A DNA stretch of 64,000 nucleotides from Pseudomonadota bacterium (GTDB lineage: Bacteria > Pseudomonadota > Alphaproteobacteria > Acetobacterales > Acetobacteraceae): positions 62,001 to 126,000 of the forward strand of contig JAJZES010000043.1 of assembly GCA_021845985.1 (NCBI GenBank). Reading direction: 5' to 3'. Shown here one piece after another: positions 43,069-52,279 of the stretch (positions are counted from its first letter, which is position 1; each line of letters opens with the position of its first letter). The position numbers were made by a program, and so were the translations under genes. The notes under the pieces are model-generated. The model was not told the DNA's origin, searched no databases, and worked only from the letters and a program-made list of their open reading frames with translations.

Positions 43069-44120
43069 TCCTGCGCCGCCAGCCGCGCCGCCTGATCCTC
43101 GGCGGTCAGCGCGTCGATGAACTCATCCAGCTCGCCCGTCATCACCCGGTCGATCTTGTAGAGCGTCATGTTGATGCGGTGATCGGTGACGCGGCCCTGC
43201 GGGAAATTATAGGTGCGGATGCGCTCGCTGCGGTCGCCGGTGCCGACCTGGGCGCGCCGGTCGGCCGAGCGCGTCGCGTGCAACTGCTCGCGCTGTTGCT
43301 CATAGAGCCGGGCGCGCAGGATCTTCATCGCCTTGGCGCGGTTCTTGTGCTGGCTCTTCTCCTCCTGCATGGCGACGGCGATGCCGGTCGGCATATGGGT
43401 GATGCGCACCGCGCTCTCCGTCTTGTTGACATGCTGGCCGCCGGCACCGGAGGCGCGATAGACGTCGATGCGCAGATCGCCCTCGTCGATCTCGACATCC
43501 ACTTCCTCGGCTTCCGGCAGTACCGCCACGGTGACGGTCGAGGTGTGGATGCGGCCCTGGTTTTCGGTGGCCGGCACGCGCTGCACCCGATGCACGCCGG
43601 ATTCATATTTCAGCCGCGCGAACACGCTCCGCCCGGCAATCTCGGCCATCGCGCCCTTGACCCCGCCGAGGCCGGTATCGTCGTAGTCGAGCACGTCGAA
43701 GCGCCAGCCGCGCAGGGCGGCGTGGCGCTGGTACATGGCGAACAACTCGGCGGCGAACAGCGCCGCCTCGTCACCGCCGGCGGCCGGGCGGATTTCCAGG
43801 ATCGCCGGCCGCTCATCGGCGACATCGCGCGGCAGCAGGGCGACGCGGATGGCATGCTCCAGCGCCGGGATGCGCGGCCGCAGATCGGCGAGTTCCGCCT
43901 CGGCCAAATCATGCAGTTCGGGATCGTCGAGCATCGCCGCCGCTTCGCCGGCGGCCCGCTCGGCAGCGCGCAACTCGTCGATGCGTTCGACCACCGGCGC
44001 CAGCTCCGACAATTCCTTCGACGCCCGGACATAAACCTCGCCGGACACGCCGTCGCTGAGCTGGGCGCGCAATTCATCGGCGCGGGCGACGATGCGGTCG
44101 AGCTTGTCGGCAAGTGTCAT
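43065..44120 (-). CDS. prfA: Peptide chain release factor 1
   Basis: A 351-residue class I release factor for UAA/UAG. The peptidyl-transferase motif GGQ is in [20 protein letters not shown]. The anticodon-like region includes the RF1 residues around [16 protein letters not shown], and [17 protein letters not shown] follows. The length is typical. The start overlaps the hisS stop by four bases. The methylase gene prmC, which modifies the GGQ glutamine and usually follows prfA, is not adjacent here. Confidence 0.96.
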   Translation of the reverse strand: MTLADKLDRIVARADELRAQLSDGVSGEVYVRASKELSELAPVVERIDELRAAERAAGEAAAMLDDPELHDLAEAELADLRPRIPALEHAIRVALLPRDVADERPAILEIRPAAGGDEAALFAAELFAMYQRHAALRGWRFDVLDYDDTGLGGVKGAMAEIAGRSVFARLKYESGVHRVQRVPATENQGRIHTSTVTVAVLPEAEEVDVEIDEGDLRIDVYRASGAGGQHVNKTESAVRITHMPTGIAVAMQEEKSQHKNRAKAMKILRARLYEQQREQLHATRSADRRAQVGTGDRSERIRTYNFPQGRVTDHRINMTLYKIDRVMTGELDEFIDALTAEDQAARLAAQE

Positions 44121-45352
44121 GCGAAATGTCGCGCCAGCGCCTCGATCGGCAGTTCGGTCTGCGTCCCGCTGGCGAAATCCTTCACCTGTGCCACCCCGCG
44201 CGCCAGTTCGCTGTCGCCGAGAATGACCGCGGCGCGCGCCTGCCGGCGGTTGGCCTGCTCCATGCGCCGCTTGAGATTGCCGCGATAGGCCATCTCGGCG
44301 CGGATGCCGGCGCGGCGCAGTGCCTGCAGCACATCGAGCGCGGCCGGCTCGGCGGCCTCGCCAACCGGGATCACCGCGACCGCGGCGGTCAGCGCCGGCG
44401 CCGCGGGCAGCAGCAGCGACAGCCGCTCGATGCCGGCCGCCCAGCCGACGGCCGGCGTCGGCGGCCCGCCCATCTCGGCCACCAGCCCGTCATAGCGCCC
44501 GCCGGCCATCACCGTGCCCTGCGCGCCGAGTGCCGTGGTGACGAACTCGAACGCGGTGTGGCTGTAGTAGTCAAGGCCGCGGACGATGCGCGGATTTTCG
44601 CGGAACGGCACGCCGAAGCGTCTCAGGTGGCGCTGCACGGTGGCGTAGAACGCCGCCGCCGCCGGCGTCAGATGCGCGAAAATGGTCGGCGCCGCGGCGA
44701 TGAACGGCGCGTCGCGCGGCTCCTTGCTGTCGAGAATGCGCAGCGGATTGCGCTCCAGCCGGGTGCGGCTGTCGTCGCTGAGCGCGTCGCGATGGGCGGT
44801 GAAATGGGCGACCAGCGCGGCGCGGTACGCGTCACGGCTCTCGCCGTCACCAAGCGTGTTGAGCTCCAGCACCGTCTCCCCGGCGATGCCGAGGCGGACG
44901 AGAAGATCCCAGCCGAGCGCGATGACTTCCGCGTCCGCCAGCGGCTCGGCGCTGCCGATCAGCTCGGCGCCGATCTGGTGGAACTGGCGATAGCGGCCCT
45001 TCTGCGGCCGTTCGTAGCGGAACATCGGGCCGGCATAGAACACCTTCTGCGGCAGCGTCTGGGTCAGCCCGTTGCTGACCAGCGCACGGCAGATGCCGGC
45101 GGTGTTTTCCGGGCGCAGCGTCACCGACTCGCCACCGCGATCGGCAAAGGTGTACATCTCCTTCGTCACCACGTCGGAGGTGTCGCCGAGCGAGCGGGCG
45201 AAGACCCGGGTGTCCTCGAAAATCGGCGTCGCCCATTCGTCGAAGCCGTAGCAGGCGGCGATGCCGCGGGCGGTATCGACGACATGGCGATGGCGCCGCT
45301 GATCCTCGCCGATCAGGTCACGGGTGCCGCGGACGGGTTGCAGATCGGTCAC
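44117..45352 (-). CDS. hisS: Histidine-tRNA ligase
   Basis: A 411-residue class II aminoacyl-tRNA synthetase. Motif 2 is [19 protein letters not shown]. The histidine-binding segment [14 protein letters not shown], the motif 3 region [14 protein letters not shown] and the C-terminal anticodon-binding domain ([11 protein letters not shown]) are all present. It starts three bases after the ispG stop and overlaps prfA. This is a normal-length, single-copy-looking housekeeping gene. Confidence 0.96.
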   Translation of the reverse strand: MTDLQPVRGTRDLIGEDQRRHRHVVDTARGIAACYGFDEWATPIFEDTRVFARSLGDTSDVVTKEMYTFADRGGESVTLRPENTAGICRALVSNGLTQTLPQKVFYAGPMFRYERPQKGRYRQFHQIGAELIGSAEPLADAEVIALGWDLLVRLGIAGETVLELNTLGDGESRDAYRAALVAHFTAHRDALSDDSRTRLERNPLRILDSKEPRDAPFIAAAPTIFAHLTPAAAAFYATVQRHLRRFGVPFRENPRIVRGLDYYSHTAFEFVTTALGAQGTVMAGGRYDGLVAEMGGPPTPAVGWAAGIERLSLLLPAAPALTAAVAVIPVGEAAEPAALDVLQALRRAGIRAEMAYRGNLKRRMEQANRRQARAAVILGDSELARGVAQVKDFASGTQTELPIEALARHFA

Positions 45353-45355
45353 AAT

Positions 45356-46480
45356 CTACTCCGCCGCGACCTTCTCCGCCGCCTTCTCCGCCTCCAGCGC
45401 CGCCGCCTTGCGCTCCACCAGTTCGACCACATGCGCGATCATGTCGCCGGCGGCCACGGTGTGATCGGTGCGGCCGGCAGCATAGACCATATGGCGGCCG
45501 GCGCCGCCGCCGGTGACGCCGAGATCGGTCATCAGCGCCTCGCCCGGCCCGTTGACCACGCAGCCGATGATCGACAGCGTCAGCGGCGTTTCGATATGCG
45601 CCAGCCGCTCCTCCAGCTTTTCCACCGTGCGGATCACGTCAAATCCCTGCCGGGCGCAGGACGGGCAGGAGATGATGCGCACGCCGCGATGGCGGATGCC
45701 GAGCGATTTGAGCAATTCCCAGCCGACCCGCACCTCCTCCTCCGGCTCGTCGGAGAGCGAGACGCGCACGGTGTCGCCGATGCCCGACCACAGCAGGTTG
45801 CCGAGCCCGATCGCGCTCTTGACCGTCCCCGTGCGCCGCCCGCCGGCCTCGGTGATGCCGATATGCAGCGGATGGTCGCAGACCTCGGCCAGTTGCGTGT
45901 AGGCGGCAACGGCGAGGAACACGTCGGATGCCTTGACGCTGATCTTGAACTCGTGAAAATCATGGTCCTGCAAGATCTTCGCGTGCTCCAACGCGCTTTC
46001 GACCAGCGCCTCCGGGTTCGGCTCGCCGTATTTCTCCAGCAGGTGCTTCTCCAGGCTGCCGGCATTGACGCCGATGCGCATGGAACAGCCGTGGTCGCGC
46101 GCCGCCTTGATCACCTCGCGCACTCGCTCCGGGCTGCCGATGTTGCCGGGGTTGATGCGCAGACAGGCGGCACCGCTCTGCGCCGCCTCGATGGCGCGCT
46201 TGTAGTGGAAATGGATGTCGGCGACGATCGGCACCTTGACCTGCGCGACGATCTGCCTGAGCGCCAGCGCGCTCGGCTGATCCGGGCAGGAGACGCGGAC
46301 GATATCGACCCCGGCGCGCTCGGCAAGGCGGATTTGCGCCACCGTCGCCGCCACGTCCTCGGTCGGCGTGTTGGTCATCGTCTGCACGGTGATCGGCGCG
46401 CCGCCGCCGACCGGCACCGGCCCGACGTGAATCTGCCGCGACTTGCGCCGCTCGATATGCTGATAGGGGCGGTAGCTCAT
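45356..46480 (-). CDS. ispG: 4-hydroxy-3-methylbut-2-enyl diphosphate synthase
   Basis: A 374-residue iron-sulfur enzyme of the MEP isoprenoid pathway, which turns MEcPP into HMBPP. The TIM barrel begins [16 protein letters not shown] and contains [14 protein letters not shown] and RINPGNIG. The 4Fe-4S ligands are the Cys of [11 protein letters not shown] and GCVVNGPGE, with the glutamate following. The ATG at 46480 is used; an upstream in-frame ATG adds a non-family leader. It heads the ispG-hisS-prfA-dpaL run and indicates the MEP rather than the mevalonate route. Confidence 0.96.
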   Translation of the reverse strand: MSYRPYQHIERRKSRQIHVGPVPVGGGAPITVQTMTNTPTEDVAATVAQIRLAERAGVDIVRVSCPDQPSALALRQIVAQVKVPIVADIHFHYKRAIEAAQSGAACLRINPGNIGSPERVREVIKAARDHGCSMRIGVNAGSLEKHLLEKYGEPNPEALVESALEHAKILQDHDFHEFKISVKASDVFLAVAAYTQLAEVCDHPLHIGITEAGGRRTGTVKSAIGLGNLLWSGIGDTVRVSLSDEPEEEVRVGWELLKSLGIRHRGVRIISCPSCARQGFDVIRTVEKLEERLAHIETPLTLSIIGCVVNGPGEALMTDLGVTGGGAGRHMVYAAGRTDHTVAAGDMIAHVVELVERKAAALEAEKAAEKVAAE

Positions 46481-46578
46481 GCCTCTGTGCTCCGGTTCCG
46501 CTCGGCGCAGCATATGCCCGCTGGCGGCCGATTTATCCAGAGCACCCGGCGCGCCGGCGGCGCCCGCGCGCCGGCGGA

Positions 46579-47547
46579 TCAGGGATGCTTGAGCAACGGC
46601 GCCAGCTTGCCGCCGCGGATGGCGTCGGCGTCGAGCGGCAGATCGCGCCGCACCGCCCCGTCATTGCCGAGCGCCGGGCCGGCGGCGCCATCGACCAGCA
46701 GTTCCGTGCCGCCCGCATTGCCAGTGGTCAGCAGCAGCGCCGGCCGATCCGGCACCGGCCACGTTTCCCCGCCGCGCAGCACGCGGTTGAGCAGCACCTG
46801 ACCGGATTTGTCCCGCACCTGAATCCAGCTGTCCGCCCTGGCATGCACGATGATGTGCGCCGCCGGCGACTCGGGCGGCGGTGCGGCAACCACCGGCGGC
46901 GGCATCGCGGCAGCGGCGGCCGAAGACGGCGAGACCACCGGCAACGGCGGCGGTGGCGGTTCCGCCGCGGCCACTTCGGCGGCCGGCGGCGGCCCGGCAA
47001 GCGGTGCCGGCACCGGCACCGGCACCGGCACCGGCACCGGCGGCGCCACCGTCTCGGCCAGCGGCGCCAGCCGCTCGGGCACCGACTGCACCTGTTCGGC
47101 GGTCGGGCGGCCCGATTCCGACAGGCGATACCATCCGGCATAGGCGCCGATCGCCACCAGCGTGCCGACCAGCACCAGCGCCCCGGCGGGCATGCCGCGC
47201 TGCGGCACCGGGGCCGGGAAGTTGAGCACCGTCTTGCGGTTCGCCTCGGCCGCCTCGGCGCGGAAGCGCCGGCTCATCTCATCGGGGTCCAGCCCCAGCA
47301 CCTGCGCATAGGTGCGCAGGAAGCCGACCGCATAGGCGACACCCGGCAAGTCGCCGATCCGCCCCTCCTCCAGCGCCGCCAGATAGGGCAGGCGGATCCG
47401 CAGATGCGCCGCCAGATCGGGCAGCGCCCAGCCGAGGCGCTCGCGCGCCGATCGCAGATCGGCACCCACCCGTGCCGCCGGCGGCACCGCCGCATAGGAC
47501 GACATCATGACCGGCTCATTCGTCAGATTTGACTTGCGATCCTGCAT
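46579..47547 (-). CDS. rodZ: RodZ-like helix-turn-helix membrane protein
   Basis: A 322-residue RodZ-type protein, thought to link MreB to the cell wall machinery. The N-terminal Cro/CI-like HTH is at residues 26-95 ([56 protein letters not shown]). A membrane helix lies at about 122-140. A long Pro/Ala linker follows, and a DUF4115 periplasmic domain ends the protein ([24 protein letters not shown]). The linker contains an exact Pro-Val repeat coded by a hexamer array. The start among several Met codons is uncertain: the ATG at 47547 has a GGAAG site, and 47508 is an alternative. Confidence 0.85.
   Translation of the reverse strand: MQDRKSNLTNEPVMMSSYAAVPPAARVGADLRSARERLGWALPDLAAHLRIRLPYLAALEEGRIGDLPGVAYAVGFLRTYAQVLGLDPDEMSRRFRAEAAEANRKTVLNFPAPVPQRGMPAGALVLVGTLVAIGAYAGWYRLSESGRPTAEQVQSVPERLAPLAETVAPPVPVPVPVPVPAPLAGPPPAAEVAAAEPPPPPLPVVSPSSAAAAAMPPPVVAAPPPESPAAHIIVHARADSWIQVRDKSGQVLLNRVLRGGETWPVPDRPALLLTTGNAGGTELLVDGAAGPALGNDGAVRRDLPLDADAIRGGKLAPLLKHP
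47009..47038. repeat. Hexanucleotide tandem repeat (GGCACC x5) inside rodZ-like gene
   Basis: Five perfect copies of GGCACC encode an alternating Pro-Val stretch on the minus strand. Copy-number change would be frame-neutral and alter the periplasmic linker length. Confidence 0.75.
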
Positions 47548-47737
47548 CACGACGGCGTCGCTTCCGAAACAGAGTTGTGAGCGGGGGGCACCGCATTGGG
47601 GACGGCCGACACCCGCCGGGCATCACGATTTCTAGAGGGAACGCCAGCAAAAGCCAACCCGCCTTGCGCCGGCAAATCAAGCTGGATCGTGAACGCATTG
47701 CAAATAGCACGTTGCGGGTCCGGGTTCAGATGCCACG
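47548..47737 (-). other. Spacer between ptsP and the rodZ-like gene
   Basis: A 190-bp AT-richer gap holding no gene. A weak promoter-like pair on the minus strand, TTGGCT and TAGAAA separated by 17 bases (about 47629-47657), could drive the rodZ-like gene. I see no strong terminator for ptsP. Confidence 0.3.
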
Positions 47738-49954
47738 TCAGATTGGCAGCCCATGTTCACGGGCCCAGCCGGCGATCGGTTCGCGCAAACTCGACTCGCC
47801 CCCCCCGGTTCGACGGATCGAGGCCAGCACGGCGCGGAATGCCGGCAAGTCAATCGCCGCCAATACTTCCTTGACCGCAAGCAATCCGCCCGCCGCCATC
47901 GACAGCGTGGTCATGCCGAGCGCCGCCAGCGTCATCGCCTCCAACGGCTTGCCCGCCGCCTCCCCGCACACCGACACCGGCACCCCGGCCAGGGTGGCGC
48001 GCGCGCTGAACATGGCCAGCAGGTTCAGCATCGCCGGCGACAGCACGTCATAGCGCGCGGCCATGCCGGGGGTGCCACGATCGGCGGCAAACACGAACTG
48101 CATCAGGTCGTTGGTGCCGATCGACACGAAATGCACCTCGCGCAGCAGCTCGTCGAGCTGCCACAGCAGCGCCGGCACCTCCAGCATGGTGCCGATCGAC
48201 AGCCTGCCCGGCGCCGGCCGCACCCGCGCCGCCTCGGCCAGCAGCAGCGCGCGGGCGGCGCGGAACTCGGCGACGGTGGCCACCATCGGGAACATCACCG
48301 TCAGGTCGCGCCCGTCGGCGGCCAGCAGCAGCGCCCGCACCTGCCGGCGCATCACCGCCGGCCGGTCCAGCGCCACCCGCAGGCTGCGCCAGCCCATCGC
48401 CGGATTTTCCTCCACCGCAGCCGGGGCGCCGGGCAGCATCTTGTCGCTGCCGAGATCGAGGGTGCGGAACACCACCGGCCGCCCCGCCGCCGCATCCAGT
48501 ACCCTGGCATAGACGGCCTGCTGCTCGGGCACGTCGCCGACCTCGCCGCGCGCCAGCATGGCGATCTCGGTGCGGAACAGGCCGATGCCCGCCGCCCCGG
48601 TCGCCTCCAGTTGCGCCAGTTCCAGCGGCAGCCCGACATTAAGCATCAGCGTCACCGCCGTTCCGTCGGCGGTGCGCGACGGTCGGTCGCGCAACACCGC
48701 CCAGCGCGCCTGCCGCTCGCACCGCGCCTCCAACTCGCGCTGATAGGCGGCCTTCAGCTCCTGCTCGGGACGCAGCACCAGCAGCCCCTCATCGGCGTCG
48801 AGCAGCGCCTCGTCCTCCGCCTCCGCCGCTTCCAGCGCGCCGCGCGCGCCGCCCAGCGCCGGCAGGCCGAGGGCGCGGGCGATGATCGCCGCATGGCCGG
48901 CGCCGCTGGCATCTTCGATGACCACCCCGGCGATGCCGCGGGCATGCCAGTCGAGCAGCTCCGCCGGGCCGAGCCGGCGCGCCAGCAGGATCGCCCCCGC
49001 CGGCACCGCGGCCACCAGTGCCTCGCCATCGAGCGCGCGCAGCAGGCGCGCCACCATGTCCTCGATGTCGGCGAGCCGCTCGCGCAGATAGGGGTCGGCG
49101 ATGCGGCGCATGCGGTCGCGCAGGTCGTTGCCGACACGATGCACCGCTGCCTCCGCCGACAGGCCGCCGCGGATCGCCTCCTGCACCCGGCGCAGCCAGC
49201 CGGCATCGGTGGCGACCAGGCGGTAGGCGTCGAGCACCTCGCGCGGCGCATCGCCGCCGGGCAGCCGGTCGGAGATCAGTTTGTCGAGGCCGTGCTGCAT
49301 GCTCGCGGTGGCCTCGGCCAGCCGGGCCAGTTCCTTGGCGGTGTCCTCGGCGAGCACCCGGCGCGGCGCCGGCGGCCGGCCGAGCCGCACCACCGGGCCA
49401 ACCGCGATGCCGCCGACCAGCATGGTGCCGCCGAAGCGCCGTGGCACCGTCGCCGAGAATCCCTGCTCGGCGCCATCGCCGGCGCCGGCCGCGGCCAGCA
49501 GCTCGGCCAGCAGCATGGCGACCGTCTCCAGCACCTCGACCTCGTCGGCGTCGTAGCGGCGCGGCGCGCGGTTCTGCACCGCCAGCACGCCGAGCGTGCC
49601 GCCGGCCCGGCGCACCGGCACCGCCAGCAGCGAGGCGTACGGCTCCTCGCCGGTCTCCGGCCGATAGGCGAAGGCGGGATGGTTCTGCGCATCCGGCAGA
49701 TTGAGCGCCTGCCCGGTCGCCGCGACGAGGCCGATGATGCCCTCGCCGACGCGCAGCCGGGTGCGGCCGACAGCATCGGGGCGCAACCCCTCGGTCGCCG
49801 CGAGTTCGAGAATGTCGCCCGGGCGCAGCACATAGACCGAGCAGACTTCGGTAACCAGTTCCGCCGCCACCAGCCGCGCCAGCTCCGCGAGCGGCACGGC
49901 ACCATGCGCCATCAGGTGGCGCAGCCGGGCCAGCAGGCGGCGCGGCGCGGACAT
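47738..49954 (-). CDS. ptsP: Phosphoenolpyruvate-protein phosphotransferase of the nitrogen PTS (EI-Ntr)
   Basis: A 738-residue EI-Ntr. It uses PEP to phosphorylate the NPr protein in the regulatory nitrogen phosphotransferase system. An N-terminal GAF domain (about 15-155, DILELAATEGLRP, LRVGEGIIGLVAATGQAL) is followed by the EI domains. The phosphorylated residue is His354 in DASGAGHAAIIARALG. The PEP-binding barrel has GIGLFRTEIAMLA, FRTLDLGSDKM, IGTMLEVPALL, FVSIGTNDLMQF and the catalytic Cys in VSVCGEAAGKP. In many alphaproteobacteria it directly follows lysC; here a nitronate monooxygenase-like gene lies between. Confidence 0.95.
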   Translation of the reverse strand: MSAPRRLLARLRHLMAHGAVPLAELARLVAAELVTEVCSVYVLRPGDILELAATEGLRPDAVGRTRLRVGEGIIGLVAATGQALNLPDAQNHPAFAYRPETGEEPYASLLAVPVRRAGGTLGVLAVQNRAPRRYDADEVEVLETVAMLLAELLAAAGAGDGAEQGFSATVPRRFGGTMLVGGIAVGPVVRLGRPPAPRRVLAEDTAKELARLAEATASMQHGLDKLISDRLPGGDAPREVLDAYRLVATDAGWLRRVQEAIRGGLSAEAAVHRVGNDLRDRMRRIADPYLRERLADIEDMVARLLRALDGEALVAAVPAGAILLARRLGPAELLDWHARGIAGVVIEDASGAGHAAIIARALGLPALGGARGALEAAEAEDEALLDADEGLLVLRPEQELKAAYQRELEARCERQARWAVLRDRPSRTADGTAVTLMLNVGLPLELAQLEATGAAGIGLFRTEIAMLARGEVGDVPEQQAVYARVLDAAAGRPVVFRTLDLGSDKMLPGAPAAVEENPAMGWRSLRVALDRPAVMRRQVRALLLAADGRDLTVMFPMVATVAEFRAARALLLAEAARVRPAPGRLSIGTMLEVPALLWQLDELLREVHFVSIGTNDLMQFVFAADRGTPGMAARYDVLSPAMLNLLAMFSARATLAGVPVSVCGEAAGKPLEAMTLAALGMTTLSMAAGGLLAVKEVLAAIDLPAFRAVLASIRRTGGGESSLREPIAGWAREHGLPI

Positions 49955-49962
49955 CCGGGCCG

Positions 49963-51003
49963 CTAGCAGGCGCGGGCGGCGAGTGCGGCCTCGGCCTGCG
50001 CCACCAGTTCGGCGATGATCGCGGCGGTCGGCTGCACCGAGGTCACCATGCCGACCGATTGCCCGGCCATGACGCTGCCCTGCTCGACATCGCCGTCGAT
50101 CACCGCGCGGCGCAGCGCGCCGGCCCAGAAACGCTCGATGACGAGCTGCGCCGCCTCGCGCGAAAGTTCGCCCGACTGGAAGCGGTCGCGCGTCGTCGCC
50201 TGATGCTCCAGAAAATGCCGCGTGCCGGCATTGGCCAGCCCGCGCACCGGGATCACCGGAAACCGCTCGTCCAACTGCACCGAGGGCAGCGCGTCGCGCG
50301 CATTGGCGCGGATGAACGCCTGCTTGAAATTGGCATGGGCGATGCTTTCCGCCGCGGCGGCGAAACGGGTGCCGAGCTGCGCACCGGCGGCGCCCATCTC
50401 AAGAAAGGCGACAATCGCCTCGCCGCGTCCCAGCCCGCCGGCGACGAACACCGGCACATCGCGGATATGCGGCAGGATTTCCTGCGCCAGCACGGTCAGC
50501 GACACCGGGCCGATATGCCCGCCGGCCTCGCTGCCCTCGATCACCAGCGCATCGGCGCCCGAGCGCACCAGCCGCTTGGCCAGCACCAGCGCCGGGGCGA
50601 AGCAGATCAGTTTGGCGCCGCCATCCTTCACCGCGCGCACCGCGCCGCCCGGCGGGATGCCGCCGGCCAGCACCACATGGCCGACCTTCGCCGCCAGACA
50701 GACCTGAACCAGTTCGTCCAGATCCGGGTGCATGGTGATCAGGTTGACGCCGAACGGCTGCGCCGTCAGCGCCTGCGTCGCGGCGATCTCGGCGGCCAGT
50801 TGCGCCGGCGACATCGAGCCGCAGGCGATGACGCCGAAGCCGCCGGCATTGCTGATGGCGGCGACGAGATTGCGCTCGCTGACCCAGCTCATCGCGCCGC
50901 CGAGAATGGCGTGGCGGCAGCCGAGAAAGGCGGTGCCGCGCGACCACAGCCGGTCGAGCATCACCGATGCCGGGGGGACGGGATCAGCCGGCATCAAGGC
51001 CAT
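49963..51003 (-). CDS. Nitronate monooxygenase-like flavoprotein
   Basis: A 346-residue FMN-dependent TIM-barrel protein of the NMO/2-nitropropane dioxygenase family. The features are PILGGAMSW-like CRHAILGGAMSWVSE, NAGGFGVIACGSM, the loop VIEGSEAGGHIGP that holds the flavin phosphate, and FVAGGLGRGEAIVAFLEMGAAGAQLGTRF. It could oxidise alkyl nitronates or act as an enoyl reductase-like enzyme. Its coding start is unclear: Met codons at 51003, 50994 and 50961 are in frame, and the first two overlap the lysC end. None has a strong ribosome-binding site. It lies between lysC and ptsP on the same strand. Confidence 0.85.
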   Translation of the reverse strand: MALMPADPVPPASVMLDRLWSRGTAFLGCRHAILGGAMSWVSERNLVAAISNAGGFGVIACGSMSPAQLAAEIAATQALTAQPFGVNLITMHPDLDELVQVCLAAKVGHVVLAGGIPPGGAVRAVKDGGAKLICFAPALVLAKRLVRSGADALVIEGSEAGGHIGPVSLTVLAQEILPHIRDVPVFVAGGLGRGEAIVAFLEMGAAGAQLGTRFAAAAESIAHANFKQAFIRANARDALPSVQLDERFPVIPVRGLANAGTRHFLEHQATTRDRFQSGELSREAAQLVIERFWAGALRRAVIDGDVEQGSVMAGQSVGMVTSVQPTAAIIAELVAQAEAALAARAC

Positions 51004-52201
51004 ACGCGGTATGGAGCGCGCGCACCGCGAGCTCGGTGTATTCGGCGCCGATCAACACGCTGACCTTGATCTCGCTGGTCGAGATCACCTGGATGTTGAT
51101 GCCCTTCTCGGCCAGCGTGCGGAACATCGTGTTGGCGACACCGGCATGGCTGCGCATGCCGACGCCGACGACGCTGATCTTGGCGACATCGGGATCGTCG
51201 AGGATCTCGACGAAGCCGATCGTCGCGTGGTTGTCGTCGAGCACCTTGCGCGCCCGGGGCAGGTCGGCGCGGCCGAGGGTGAAGGTCATGTCGGTGGTGC
51301 CGTCGGCCGAGACGTTCTGCACGATCATATCGACATTGACGCCGGCGCCGGCGAGCGGCCCGAAGATCGCCGCGGCGATGCCCGGCCGATCGGGCACGCG
51401 GCGTACCGTCACCTTCGCCTCGTCACGCGAATAGGCGATGCCGGAGACAATTGCATGTTCCACGATCTCGTCCTCATCGACCACCAGGGTACCTGGCAGG
51501 TCCTGGAAACTGCTCAGCACCTGCACCCGCACCCGCGCCTTCATCGCCAACTCGACACTGCGCGTCTGCAGCACCTTGGCACCGACCGAAGCCAACTCCA
51601 GCATCGCCTCATAGGCGATCTTGTCGAGCTTGCGGGCCTTGGCAACGATACGCGGATCGGTGGTATAGACGCCATCGACATCGGTGTAGATGTCACAGCG
51701 ATCGGCCAGCAGCGCCGCCGCCAGCGCCACCGCCGAGGTGTCCGAGCCGCCGCGGCCGAGCGTGGTGACGCGATTGTCCGGGCCGATGCCCTGAAACCCG
51801 GCGATCACCGGCACCTGTCCGGTACCCATGCGGCGGATCAGCTCGGCGCCCTCGATGCGGTCGATGCGCGCCTTGCCGTGCGCCCCGTCGGTCAGCAGCC
51901 TGATCTGCCAGCCCTGCCAGGAGCGCGCCTCGACACCCATCTCCTGCAGCGCGATGGCGACGAGGCCGGAGGTCACCTGTTCGCCGGTCGCCACCACCGT
52001 ATCGTATTCACGCGCGTCATGCAGCGGCGACAGCGCCTGACACCAGCCGACGAGCTGATTGGTCACGCCGGCCATCGCCGAGACCACCACCGCGACCTCA
52101 TGCCCGGCCGCCACCTCGCGTTTGACGCGCGCGGCAACGTTGCGGATACGATCGAGATCGGCTACCGAGGTGCCGCCAAATTTCATCACGATGCGGGCCA
52201 T
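50984..52201 (-). CDS. lysC: Aspartate kinase
   Basis: A 405-residue aspartokinase, the first step toward lysine, threonine and methionine. The N-terminal kinase motif is MKFGGTSVAD. GRGGSDTSAVALAAAL and DVDGVYTTDPRI bind substrate and ATP. Two ACT domains follow (about 265-405; VPDRPGIAAAIFGPLA and VGVGMRSHAGVANTMFRTLAEKGINI), the site of lysine/threonine feedback control. The ATG at 52201 gives the family-normal start MARIVMKFGG. It is leftward from a 78-bp spacer after comEC. Confidence 0.96.
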   Translation of the reverse strand: MARIVMKFGGTSVADLDRIRNVAARVKREVAAGHEVAVVVSAMAGVTNQLVGWCQALSPLHDAREYDTVVATGEQVTSGLVAIALQEMGVEARSWQGWQIRLLTDGAHGKARIDRIEGAELIRRMGTGQVPVIAGFQGIGPDNRVTTLGRGGSDTSAVALAAALLADRCDIYTDVDGVYTTDPRIVAKARKLDKIAYEAMLELASVGAKVLQTRSVELAMKARVRVQVLSSFQDLPGTLVVDEDEIVEHAIVSGIAYSRDEAKVTVRRVPDRPGIAAAIFGPLAGAGVNVDMIVQNVSADGTTDMTFTLGRADLPRARKVLDDNHATIGFVEILDDPDVAKISVVGVGMRSHAGVANTMFRTLAEKGINIQVISTSEIKVSVLIGAEYTELAVRALHTAYGLDAG

Positions 52202-52279
52202 GTGCCGGGTGATACCGGCCGCGCCCGGTTGCGGCAACCGTTACCGGCCCTGCGCCAAACGCAACCGCCGGGCGGCGGA

